The position numbers were made by a program, and so were the translations under genes. Of a stretch of DNA of 10,141 nucleotides, positions 1 through 5,077 are shown one piece after another (position 1 is the first letter of the stretch; each line of letters opens with the position of its first letter). The stretch spans positions 1 through 10,141 of the forward strand of contig WRNI01000044.1 of NCBI GenBank assembly GCA_009776695.1, given 5' to 3'. The notes under the pieces are model-generated. The model saw only the letters and a list, made by a program, of their open reading frames with translations, was not told where the DNA came from and made no database searches. Source of the DNA: Methanomassiliicoccaceae archaeon (GTDB lineage Archaea > Thermoplasmatota > Thermoplasmata > Methanomassiliicoccales > Methanomethylophilaceae).

Positions 1-152
1 ATAAAGTTCTCGTAATGAATGTTGCCGCCTCAGGTAACGTACTGAGCGACGAGTTCGGGCCGATGATGATCGTCCGCAGCATAGAGGAAGCCGCTGTTGA
101 CGTGATCGGCGAAGCGGAAGAGCTGATGAAGAAAGTGGAGGGATCGCTGTGA
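1..152 (+). CDS. RPA-like single-stranded DNA-binding protein, C-terminal end (partial)
   Basis: The frame is open from the window edge to a TGA at 150-152, showing the last 49 residues of a protein whose body lies upstream. The visible part contains a beta-strand-like stretch (GNVLSDEFGPMMIV) followed by an acidic C-terminal helix (EEAAVDVIGEAEELMKKVEG). This resembles the C-terminus of archaeal replication protein A-like ssDNA-binding proteins, which protect single strands in replication and repair. The family call rests mainly on context: the next gene is an RPA-associated protein and overlaps this one's stop codon, an arrangement known for rpa-rpap operons such as those of Haloferax. The OB-folds themselves are outside the window, so this is a context-supported inference. 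Confidence 0.6.
   Translation, partial: KVLVMNVAASGNVLSDEFGPMMIVRSIEEAAVDVIGEAEELMKKVEGSL
137..142 (+). promoter_or_regulatory. Shine-Dalgarno of the RPA-associated gene
   Basis: GGAGGG lies 6 nt before the GTG at 149, inside the last codons of the upstream RPA gene. It decides the GTG start and implies translation from the upstream message, with a four-base GTGA start/stop overlap. Confidence 0.75.
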
Positions 153-1045
153 TCCTCAGAGAGACGGCATGCAGGGTGTTCGCCGGGGAACTTAACTTAT
201 CGACCCTTGAGAAAAAAGGAGAGGAGGAAAAATCGCCCACCTATCTCATAACTCCGCTGGGAACGAGGATCAACAGAGTTCTCGTTGCCGGCGTCCTTCT
301 TGAGAAGCAGAACATCGGCAGCGACGAAGAACCGTTATGGAGGGCGCGCGTGGAGGACGTTTCGGGAAGCTATTTCGTTAACGTCGGAAGATATCAGCCC
401 GAGGCGGCCGCCTCAATGGCGTCGCTTGAGACGCCGTCGTTCGTCGCCGTCATCGGCAAGATAAGGACATACAGGCCGGACGAGACGAGAACGTACGTTT
501 CGCTGAGGCCTGAGCGCATAGTGCGCATAACCGCGCCGGTGAGGCACCGTCTTGTTCTGGAGGCGGCGCAATGCACGTGGAAGCGATTGAACAACATGAG
601 GACGGCGTTATCAATGCCGGAGGCGACCGCGGACGAGCTCGCGGAGAAAGGAATGACGAAAGAGGAGGCGGAAGGTGTCATCGAGGCGGCGGAGTTTTAT
701 GGAACTCCGGATTCATCAAGGTATCTGCGGCTGATACAAAATTCGCTGAGAATGCTGCTTCCCGATAAAGAAATAGATCTCGGTCTTCCCGAGGATGTTT
801 CTGATCTTCCGGATGAGATCGATATCGAACCGAAGAATGATGCCGCCGACGCGGACAAGGAGGACATCGTCCTCGGTATGCTTGACGAGCTTGACCGCGA
901 CGGACGCGGAGCGCCGATGGACGAGCTGATAAAGAAAGCTGAGTCGGACGGCATGACAGGCACCGAGCTTGAGGAGATAACGAACTCGCTCATGGACAAA
1001 GGTCTCGTATATGAGCCGGTCCTCGGAAGGCTGAAACGCATCTGA
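149..1045 (+). CDS. RPA-associated OB-fold protein (RPA family, COG3390-like)
   Basis: A 298-residue protein likely to be the partner subunit of the archaeal RPA complex, acting with the upstream gene on ssDNA. Residues about 30-130 look like an OB-fold: alternating strands with RINRVLVAGVLLEK, then the segment around SGSYFVNVGRYQPEA, then FVAVIGKIRTYRPDETRTYV. A helical middle follows (HRLVLEAAQCTWKRLNNM). An acidic linker at about 210-240 leads to a winged-helix-like C-terminal domain at about 240-298 (IVLGMLDELDRDG through LVYEPVLGRLKRI), similar to RPA32 C-terminal domains. The GTG start is supported by a strong Shine-Dalgarno and overlaps the previous stop as GTGA, so the two genes are translationally coupled. 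The gene ends just before a hairpin terminator. The family is recognised by pattern and context, not by a search. Confidence 0.75.
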   Translation: MILRETACRVFAGELNLSTLEKKGEEEKSPTYLITPLGTRINRVLVAGVLLEKQNIGSDEEPLWRARVEDVSGSYFVNVGRYQPEAAASMASLETPSFVAVIGKIRTYRPDETRTYVSLRPERIVRITAPVRHRLVLEAAQCTWKRLNNMRTALSMPEATADELAEKGMTKEEAEGVIEAAEFYGTPDSSRYLRLIQNSLRMLLPDKEIDLGLPEDVSDLPDEIDIEPKNDAADADKEDIVLGMLDELDRDGRGAPMDELIKKAESDGMTGTELEEITNSLMDKGLVYEPVLGRLKRI

Positions 1046-1047
1046 AC

Positions 1048-1075
1048 GGCGGCGCAAGCCGCCTCTTTTTTTCTT
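1048..1075 (+). terminator. Hairpin plus T-tract terminator after the RPA operon
   Basis: GGCGGC (1048-1053), loop GCAA, and GCCGCC (1058-1063) form a perfect 6-bp GC stem closed by a GNRA tetraloop. A T-rich tract (1064-1075) follows directly. The tract runs into the stop codon (TTA on +, TAA on -) of the convergent zinc-ribbon gene, so the terminator fills the whole intergenic gap. Confidence 0.7.
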
Positions 1076-1595
1076 AATCCGTGAATGAATGTCTTGACTT
1101 GAACAGCATCCATAATGCTATTATTGCCAGTATGATGCCGATTATCGTCACGATGCCGATCGCCAGCGATATCATGGACAATATCAGCGTCACGATCCAC
1201 AGCCTGCGCTTATACGCCAGCACTGCCGCCGCAACTCCTACGATACCGCCGATGATCGCCACGAGCGCCAGCTGCTCGATGAACCCCGCCAGTGACGCGA
1301 CGGTGTAATTCTCGGCCAATATGTCCCACGTCGATGTTCCTTCGTAGAAGTCGAACGCATATTGCGATATGCCCCCGGCGTTGGAGTACAGGTACAGGCC
1401 CCCGCCGATAAGCAGGGCCGCGTTCAGAAGTATCAGTGTGGCGGCGATCATGATCCGGCCGCTGTCCTCCTTGACCGCAACGGCGGCATATTCAGTGTCG
1501 GGCGCATCGCCGATGTGCGAACCGCACGCCGGACAGTACGATGTTCCCGGCGGGAGCTCTTTGCCGCACCTCGGACAGAAGTTAATGTCGTCCAT
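1074..1595 (-). CDS. Zinc-ribbon membrane protein, paralog 1
   Basis: A 173-residue protein of unknown function. An N-terminal zinc ribbon has Cys7, Cys10, Cys21 and Cys24 (CPRCG and CPACG, spacing CxxC-x10-CxxC). A short acidic linker follows, then about four hydrophobic helices at roughly 47-71, 106-127 and a double span at 131-165. It ends in a basic KSRHSFTD tail, so the zinc ribbon probably faces the cytoplasm. The frame extends upstream to 1631, but the ATG at 1595 is preferred: it aligns exactly with the start of the downstream-lying paralog at 2154, and a TATA-like box lies 24-33 nt before it, consistent with a leaderless message. Its 3' end meets the RPA operon terminator. Zinc-ribbon membrane proteins of this kind are common in archaea, but their role is not established. 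Confidence 0.75.
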   Translation of the reverse strand: MDDINFCPRCGKELPPGTSYCPACGSHIGDAPDTEYAAVAVKEDSGRIMIAATLILLNAALLIGGGLYLYSNAGGISQYAFDFYEGTSTWDILAENYTVASLAGFIEQLALVAIIGGIVGVAAAVLAYKRRLWIVTLILSMISLAIGIVTIIGIILAIIALWMLFKSRHSFTD

Positions 1596-1605
1596 GCTGT
1601 CGTAT
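1572..1605. repeat. 34-bp direct repeat, copy 1 (start region of zinc-ribbon gene 1)
   Basis: This stretch is identical to 2131-2164. It covers the last 10 nt of leader, the start codon and the codons up to the first cysteine. It marks the tandem duplication of the zinc-ribbon gene. Confidence 0.85.
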
Positions 1606-1618
1606 AACGGTTCGCGGA

Positions 1619-1628
1619 TTAATATTTT
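1619..1628 (-). promoter_or_regulatory. TATA box of zinc-ribbon gene 1
   Basis: On the minus strand AAAATATTAA lies 24-33 nt before the ATG at 1595, which would place the transcription start at or next to the A of the ATG. It lies between the two paralogs, so gene 1 can be transcribed alone. Confidence 0.55.
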
Positions 1629-1659
1629 CACTTACCGATGCATCGGGAACGCCTTTTTC

Positions 1660-2154
1660 TCAGTCCGTGAACGATGATCTCACTTTGAGCAGCATCCACA
1701 GCGCTATTATCCCGAGTATCAGGTTGCCGGCGATCATCGACACCGCGCAGAGTATTATCGTTACGGTCCACATCCTGCGCTTGTACGCCATGAATGCCGC
1801 GGCGGCGCTGACCGCTCCGGCGGCTACAGATATCAGTCCGGTCACCCTCAGCATATTTTCCATTGAGTCGATAGCGCTGGGCGAGAGTGTGTCCTCCGGT
1901 AACATGTTCACTATCATCTCCATGAAACCGGCGGCGCTGAGATAGAAATATATCCCGGAAATTATCGAAACGACCGCGGTGATCGCTAACATTATCACCG
2001 CGATCTTTATGCGGTCATCGTTCTCCTTCTTGGCCGCGACCGTTTCTTTTCTGTCCGCTTCCGGATCGTCCAGGCGCGAACCGCACGCCGGGCAGTACGC
2101 TGTGCCGGAAGGCAGCTCTTTGCCGCATGCCGGACAGAAGTTAATGTCGTCCAT
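1660..2154 (-). CDS. Zinc-ribbon membrane protein, paralog 2
   Basis: A 164-residue paralog of the neighbouring gene at 1074-1595. The zinc ribbon has Cys7, Cys10, Cys21 and Cys24 (CPACG twice, CxxC-x10-CxxC). A charged linker at about 28-47 leads to a first membrane helix at about 48-70. An extracytoplasmic-looking segment contains MLPEDTLSPSAIDSMENML, and further helices lie at about 104-124 and 129-160. The end, ALWMLLKVRSSFTD, matches the paralog. The first 26 residues differ from the paralog at only three positions, while the membrane part has diverged strongly. No Shine-Dalgarno is visible; an AT-rich TATA-like element 20-34 nt upstream suggests a leaderless message. The function is unknown. 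Confidence 0.75.
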   Translation of the reverse strand: MDDINFCPACGKELPSGTAYCPACGSRLDDPEADRKETVAAKKENDDRIKIAVIMLAITAVVSIISGIYFYLSAAGFMEMIVNMLPEDTLSPSAIDSMENMLRVTGLISVAAGAVSAAAAFMAYKRRMWTVTIILCAVSMIAGNLILGIIALWMLLKVRSSFTD

Positions 2155-2164
2155 GCTGTCGTAT
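2131..2164. repeat. 34-bp direct repeat, copy 2 (start region of zinc-ribbon gene 2)
   Basis: Identical to 1572-1605, 559 bp away in the same orientation. Further near-identical runs continue inside both zinc-ribbon coding parts (about 1517-1540 and 2076-2099). Confidence 0.85.
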
Positions 2165-2173
2165 CGCTCCCTG

Positions 2174-2188
2174 TTAATTAATACTTTT
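2174..2188 (-). promoter_or_regulatory. TATA-like element of zinc-ribbon gene 2
   Basis: The minus strand reads AAAAGTATTAATTAA, 20-34 nt before the ATG at 2154. It overlaps the last bases of the MEMO1 gene, whose stop is at 2187-2189. The position fits a leaderless start. Confidence 0.5.
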
Positions 2189-2999
2189 ATCGTTCGCGGA
2201 ACGCGACGGACGCGTATCCGACCACTTCGTTGTTCATTCCGAGCGAATCGTCAGAATCCGAGTACTTGAGCAGTTCTGCCCTTGTGCACAGGGACATCAT
2301 GGCGACCGCCATCGGCCCGTAACCGCACGCGGTTATCCTGCGCTCTTTTATCACTTTGTACAGCCCGGGAACATCCATTCCGCATACCTTTTCCATAACG
2401 TCCTTTCCTTCGGAACATGCCCTTCCCTTCGGAACGTAATGGGAAAGGTCGCTTGATGCTATCACGATGATATCGTGATCGCTGCACACTTCCTTTATCG
2501 CCTCTGATATATATTCCGCGCACTCCTGCGACTGGTCGCTCATTATTATCGGCACTATGCGCGCATTTTTGTCTATGTACTGAATAAATGGTATCTGAAC
2601 TTCAACGGAATGTTCATATCTGTGTGAATGCGGGTCGTCGGGTATCATATTACTTAATTTTCTGACGATGTCATCGTGCACCCTGCAAACACCCAGCGGC
2701 GTTACGTACGGGATGCCGCATATCGCCGCGTCGTACTGAATTCCGTGATGGTCCGGTCCTATCACGACGTATGCTTCCGGAAGGCCGTCCTCCGCTATCG
2801 CTTTGTAAACGTGCGCCGCGTTCATTCCCGACGCCGCGTAACCGGCATGCGGCGCTATCGCCGCTGTGATGTTCCTCTCGTTGGTGCATCCGCCCGGCAT
2901 CCCCGGGCCGAGCTCGTGGGTGAAACATTTATCTATCTCGTTCATCAGGGCGTTCCCGTCGTTGGGATAGAAACGCCCGGCCACTGCCGGATAGCGCAT
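2187..2999 (-). CDS. amrB: MEMO1 family protein (AmmeMemoRadiSam system protein B)
   Basis: A 270-residue protein of the MEMO1 family, which has the fold of class III extradiol dioxygenases and binds a metal; its cellular reaction in archaea is not settled. It opens with the family signature MRYPAVAGRFYP. Conserved landmarks follow: PHAGY (His51), GPDHHG (His84, His85), EHSVEVQIPF (from Glu129), SSDLSHY (182-188) and TACGYGPM (Cys225). His51, one of His84/His85 and Cys225 match the His-His-Cys metal site of human MEMO1. Length is normal for the family. It follows rpsB by 36 bp, and rpsB-memo adjacency is frequent in Euryarchaeota. No Shine-Dalgarno is visible; a T-rich TATA-like element at -22 to -28 suggests its own leaderless transcript. 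Confidence 0.9.
   Translation of the reverse strand: MRYPAVAGRFYPNDGNALMNEIDKCFTHELGPGMPGGCTNERNITAAIAPHAGYAASGMNAAHVYKAIAEDGLPEAYVVIGPDHHGIQYDAAICGIPYVTPLGVCRVHDDIVRKLSNMIPDDPHSHRYEHSVEVQIPFIQYIDKNARIVPIIMSDQSQECAEYISEAIKEVCSDHDIIVIASSDLSHYVPKGRACSEGKDVMEKVCGMDVPGLYKVIKERRITACGYGPMAVAMMSLCTRAELLKYSDSDDSLGMNNEVVGYASVAFRER
2461..2479. repeat. Perfect 8+3+8 inverted repeat inside the MEMO1 gene
   Basis: ATCACGAT (2461-2468), spacer GAT, then ATCGTGAT (2472-2479). It lies in codons for residues around HDIIVI and may be a by-product of that codon run. Confidence 0.4.
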
Positions 3000-3020
3000 G
3001 ATAAAAGCATAAGTTAAGGA

Positions 3021-3027
3021 TAAAAAA
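3021..3027 (-). promoter_or_regulatory. T-rich element: TATA-like box of MEMO1 and possible terminator of rpsB
   Basis: The minus strand has TTTTTTA nine bases after the rpsB stop (3036-3038) and 22-28 nt before the MEMO1 ATG. The spacing suits an archaeal TATA box for a leaderless start. The T6 run also suits T-tract termination of rpsB. Confidence 0.4.
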
Positions 3028-3035
3028 GGTTTGTG

Positions 3036-3647
3036 TCAGAGACGCGCTTCGAAATCCTCTATCTCCATCGTATAGTCCGCGGGATCCTTAAGATCGCCTC
3101 TTGCCGTAAGAACTTCACGGGTCAGGACCCAATATATGCACGCCAGTGCACGCCTTCCCTTGTTGTTCGTCGGTATCACAAGATCGACGTTCCTTGTTTC
3201 GTTGTTTGCGTCGCACATCGCGACTATCGGAATACCGAGGTTCAGCGCCTCGTTGAGCGCCTGCTTGTCGGCGGACGGGTCCGTCACCATTATGACCTCC
3301 GGCTCCATGAAACCTTTCATCGACGGATTCGTTAACGTACCGGGAACGAAACGCCCGGCGAACGCCGGAGCGCCGATGGTCTTCGAGAAGACCCTGGCCG
3401 GCCTCTGGCCGTACTGTCTCGCGGACACCACGAGCACCCTTCTGGGATCGAACCTTGCGAGGAACTTCGCTACCGCCCTTATCCTCTCGTCCGTCCTCTT
3501 CACATCGAGAACGTATAATCCGTCCTGTCTCACCTTATAGATAAAATCCTTCATGTCGGCGCTTTTCTGCTGCGTGCCTATGTGCACGCCCGACGTCAGA
3601 TAGATGTCCTCGGGCACCAACAGCTCTGTGTTCTCCGCTTCACTCAT
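3036..3647 (-). CDS. rpsB: Small-subunit ribosomal protein uS2 (archaeal)
   Basis: A 203-residue archaeal uS2, a protein of the 30S subunit near the head-body junction. Recognisable segments are VPEDIYLTSGVHIGTQQKS near the N-terminus, DGLYVLDVKRTDERIR, RVLVVSARQYGQRPA, FVPGTLTNP, VIMVTDPSADKQAL and IPIVAMCDANN, then TNNKGRRAL and IYWVLTREVL toward the end. Length and the missing bacterial coiled-coil insertion are typical of archaeal uS2. The ATG at 3647 has a Shine-Dalgarno (TGAGG at 3660-3656, 8 nt upstream). It lies 13 nt after rpoK, so the two genes are probably cotranscribed. In many Euryarchaeota enolase sits between rpoK and rpsB; here it is absent. Confidence 0.96.
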   Translation of the reverse strand: MSEAENTELLVPEDIYLTSGVHIGTQQKSADMKDFIYKVRQDGLYVLDVKRTDERIRAVAKFLARFDPRRVLVVSARQYGQRPARVFSKTIGAPAFAGRFVPGTLTNPSMKGFMEPEVIMVTDPSADKQALNEALNLGIPIVAMCDANNETRNVDLVIPTNNKGRRALACIYWVLTREVLTARGDLKDPADYTMEIEDFEARL

Positions 3648-3660
3648 GTAAAAAACCTCA

Positions 3661-3831
3661 TCAGTCCCTGCCGACGGTGATGGGTATCATATCACTGTCG
3701 AATTCAAGCATGGCAATGTCTATCGGATCAAGCATATCTGCCGGATAATCAATAAGAACGGGCGCTCCGAACGATATCTGAAGTGCCCTCGCACCGATGA
3801 TCCTGGCCTTCTCGAACCTAGTGTACTTCAT
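3661..3831 (-). CDS. rpoK: DNA-directed RNA polymerase subunit K (Rpb6/omega homolog)
   Basis: A 56-residue protein that is easily missed because of its size. It reads MKYTRFEKARIIGARALQIS at the start, then FGAPVLI, and ends in PITVGRD. The RFEKARIIGARALQ block and GAPVLI are the hallmark of RpoK/Rpb6, which clamps the largest RNA polymerase subunit and aids assembly, like bacterial omega. The ATG at 3831 has a Shine-Dalgarno (GGTGA, 4 nt away) and a TATA box about 45 nt upstream, giving a leader of about 20 nt. No in-frame ATG, GTG or TTG that would extend it is visible in the leader region I read. It heads the rpoK-rpsB transcription unit. Archaeal RpoK proteins are usually about 55-65 residues, so it is full length. 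Confidence 0.95.
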   Translation of the reverse strand: MKYTRFEKARIIGARALQISFGAPVLIDYPADMLDPIDIAMLEFDSDMIPITVGRD

Positions 3832-3870
3832 ATCTTCACCATACGGGAGTTGTCTGATATTAGGCTCCCC

Positions 3871-3880
3871 CTTATAAAGA
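3871..3880 (-). promoter_or_regulatory. TATA box of rpoK-rpsB
   Basis: The minus strand reads TCTTTATAAG, a good archaeal TATA box with an A-rich stretch (CAAAA) just upstream as a possible BRE. Transcription would start near 3850, leaving about 19 nt of leader with the GGTGA Shine-Dalgarno. Confidence 0.7.
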
Positions 3881-3946
3881 TTTTGTAGGTTCTTTTCTTA
3901 TTGCACGGCGTACGGCATCATTCGTTGCGGATGAGGAACGACGCAG

Positions 3947-3953
3947 TTTTATA
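3947..3953 (+). promoter_or_regulatory. TATA box of the DUF2240-type gene
   Basis: TTTTATA lies 22-28 nt before the ATG at 3975, the spacing of a leaderless archaeal promoter. It argues for that ATG over the upstream TTG at 3966. It is divergent from the rpoK promoter. Confidence 0.6.
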
Positions 3954-3974
3954 CCGTCGCCGGGATTGCCTCCC

Positions 3975-4448
3975 ATGGACGGGCTCAGAATGACGGCGGC
4001 CGCATTCTTCAGGCACAAAGGTAAGAACGTTGTCACCGAAACTGAATTTATCATGGGTGTGTCGATGGACCTGAGATGGGTCCCGCCGACCGGCGCGGAC
4101 GGTCTGCTGGCCGCGCTTATTGACGGCGGCCATGTGAAAAAGGACGGCGAATATCTGAGGCCGGCGTTCGACGTCAGCGGTACCGACGTACCTCTTGGGT
4201 TCAGACCGTCTGCGGACATCCTGAAAAGCAGCATACCGAAGAGGCCTGCGGATGATATTTTCGGCAAGCTTGTCGGCATCGCGGGATCATCCGGCATCAG
4301 TAAGAAGAATTTCATCGTTTCCGTGAACTCTTTGCAGAAGCGCATCAACACCGACATCGAGGTCGCGGCGCTCATGGTGCTCAGGGACGCCGGGATAGAT
4401 ATATCGGAACATATCGCCGCGGTTTACGAACTTATAGCAAAAAGATGA
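3975..4448 (+). CDS. DUF2240 family archaeal protein
   Basis: A 157-residue soluble protein of unknown role. The N-terminal part, LRMTAAAFFRHKGKNVVTE followed by TEFIMGVSMDLRW, resembles the start of DUF2240 proteins of methanogens and halophiles (alanine-rich helix, lysine/glycine turn, E-F and LDxxW-like helix). A winged-helix-like unit follows (LLAALIDGGHVKKDGEYLRPAFD), then a linker and a helical C-terminal region (KKNFIVSVNSLQKR, DIEVAALMVLRDAG). No catalytic motif or membrane segment is visible. The start at 3975 is chosen because a TATA box lies 26 nt upstream; the frame also opens at a TTG at 3966. Its TGA touches the stop codon of convergent mbf1 with no base between. The family call is by pattern memory. 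Confidence 0.65.
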   Translation: MDGLRMTAAAFFRHKGKNVVTETEFIMGVSMDLRWVPPTGADGLLAALIDGGHVKKDGEYLRPAFDVSGTDVPLGFRPSADILKSSIPKRPADDIFGKLVGIAGSSGISKKNFIVSVNSLQKRINTDIEVAALMVLRDAGIDISEHIAAVYELIAKR

Positions 4449-4946
4449 TCATTTCTTTTTGATGAAGTTCTCAAGCGTCATCTTCGCGCCGGTGCTCCTG
4501 CCCGTCACGACATTCGACTGAACGGTCTCCGTCAGTTTGATGTTCAGCGCCTTCTCTATCTTCTTCATCAGTTTTTCGTCAGGTATGAGATCGTTCGCCT
4601 CTATCTTGGCGATTATTCCTTTCTTCTCGAAGATCGAGGCGGCGAACTGTTCGATGTCCATCCCTGCCGCTGTACGGGCGTCCTTTATCACCTTTCCGTA
4701 ATCATCTATTATTTCAACGGACGATGACGCTGCGTACACGTCCCTTGTCTGCATCCGCTTCTCCCGTCTCTGTAATCTTTCTTCAATGACGGTCGCGCTC
4801 GGCGCGGGCGCGTCGGACCTTCCGCCGCCTTGCGCCTTATATTCCTCGCCGAACTTCGCGCAGTTCTGGCATACATGCAGTTTTGTACCTTCTATGAACA
4901 CCGGTCTCGCTGTACCCGCCTCTTTCCCGCACATTTCGCAAAGCAT
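4449..4946 (-). CDS. mbf1: Archaeal multiprotein bridging factor MBF1 (zinc ribbon + HTH)
   Basis: A 165-residue archaeal MBF1. An N-terminal zinc ribbon (MLCEMCGKE at the start; Cys3, Cys6, Cys26, Cys29) is followed by a basic/disordered linker (about 37-75). A Cro/C1-type helix-turn-helix spans about 83-140 (DYGKVIKDARTAAGMDIEQF, IAKIEANDLIPDEKLMKKIE). The family binds the transcription and translation machinery; archaeal members associate with the small ribosomal subunit. The frame runs upstream to 5108 and an ATG at 4958 would add MGKT. The ATG at 4946 is preferred because family members begin directly with the M-x-C-E-x-C ribbon and a TATA-like box lies 23-31 nt before it. It is divergent from pan, a neighbourhood I recall from other Euryarchaeota but could not check. 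Confidence 0.9.
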   Translation of the reverse strand: MLCEMCGKEAGTARPVFIEGTKLHVCQNCAKFGEEYKAQGGGRSDAPAPSATVIEERLQRREKRMQTRDVYAASSSVEIIDDYGKVIKDARTAAGMDIEQFAASIFEKKGIIAKIEANDLIPDEKLMKKIEKALNIKLTETVQSNVVTGRSTGAKMTLENFIKKK

Positions 4947-4968
4947 CGTTTTACCCATACATTTTGTG

Positions 4969-4977
4969 ATAATTAAA
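4969..4977 (-). promoter_or_regulatory. TATA box of mbf1
   Basis: The minus strand reads TTTAATTAT, 23-31 nt before the ATG at 4946 and only 11-19 nt before the alternative ATG at 4958. It therefore favours the shorter protein and a leaderless message. Confidence 0.55.
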
Positions 4978-4997
4978 CATAATCGTTGACGCCCGCG

Positions 4998-5016
4998 TGT
5001 TTGCATACTGTAAACA
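4998..5016. promoter_or_regulatory. Imperfect palindrome between mbf1 and pan promoters
   Basis: TGTTT (4998-5002) and AAACA (5012-5016) form 5-bp arms around 9 nt, with two more inner pairs (CA and TG), so 7 of 9 positions pair. It lies between the two divergent TATA boxes and could bind a regulator of both genes. No known operator is recognised. Confidence 0.3.
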
Positions 5017-5035
5017 TACACGTTGGAACGTAAAG

Positions 5036-5043
5036 TTAATAAG
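5036..5043 (+). promoter_or_regulatory. TATA box of pan
   Basis: TTAATAAG is centred about 39 nt before the pan ATG at 5078, giving a leader of roughly 13 nt. A weak Shine-Dalgarno-like AAGGGA (5065-5070) lies 7 nt before the ATG. Confidence 0.5.
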
Positions 5044-5077
5044 ATACGTGCATCAATAGGCAACAAGGGACCCGGAC

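Noticed and set aside
394..1200. Several minus-strand frames of 95-167 codons over the RPA-associated gene and its terminator
   Set aside because: They are antisense to a well-supported gene with a strong Shine-Dalgarno, have serine/arginine-rich low-quality products, and one crosses the terminator hairpin.
3872..4375. A 167-codon minus-strand frame over the DUF2240 gene
   Set aside because: It is a GC-driven shadow; the plus strand has a TATA box at the correct spacing and a recognisable family pattern, and the minus frame would run into the rpoK promoter.
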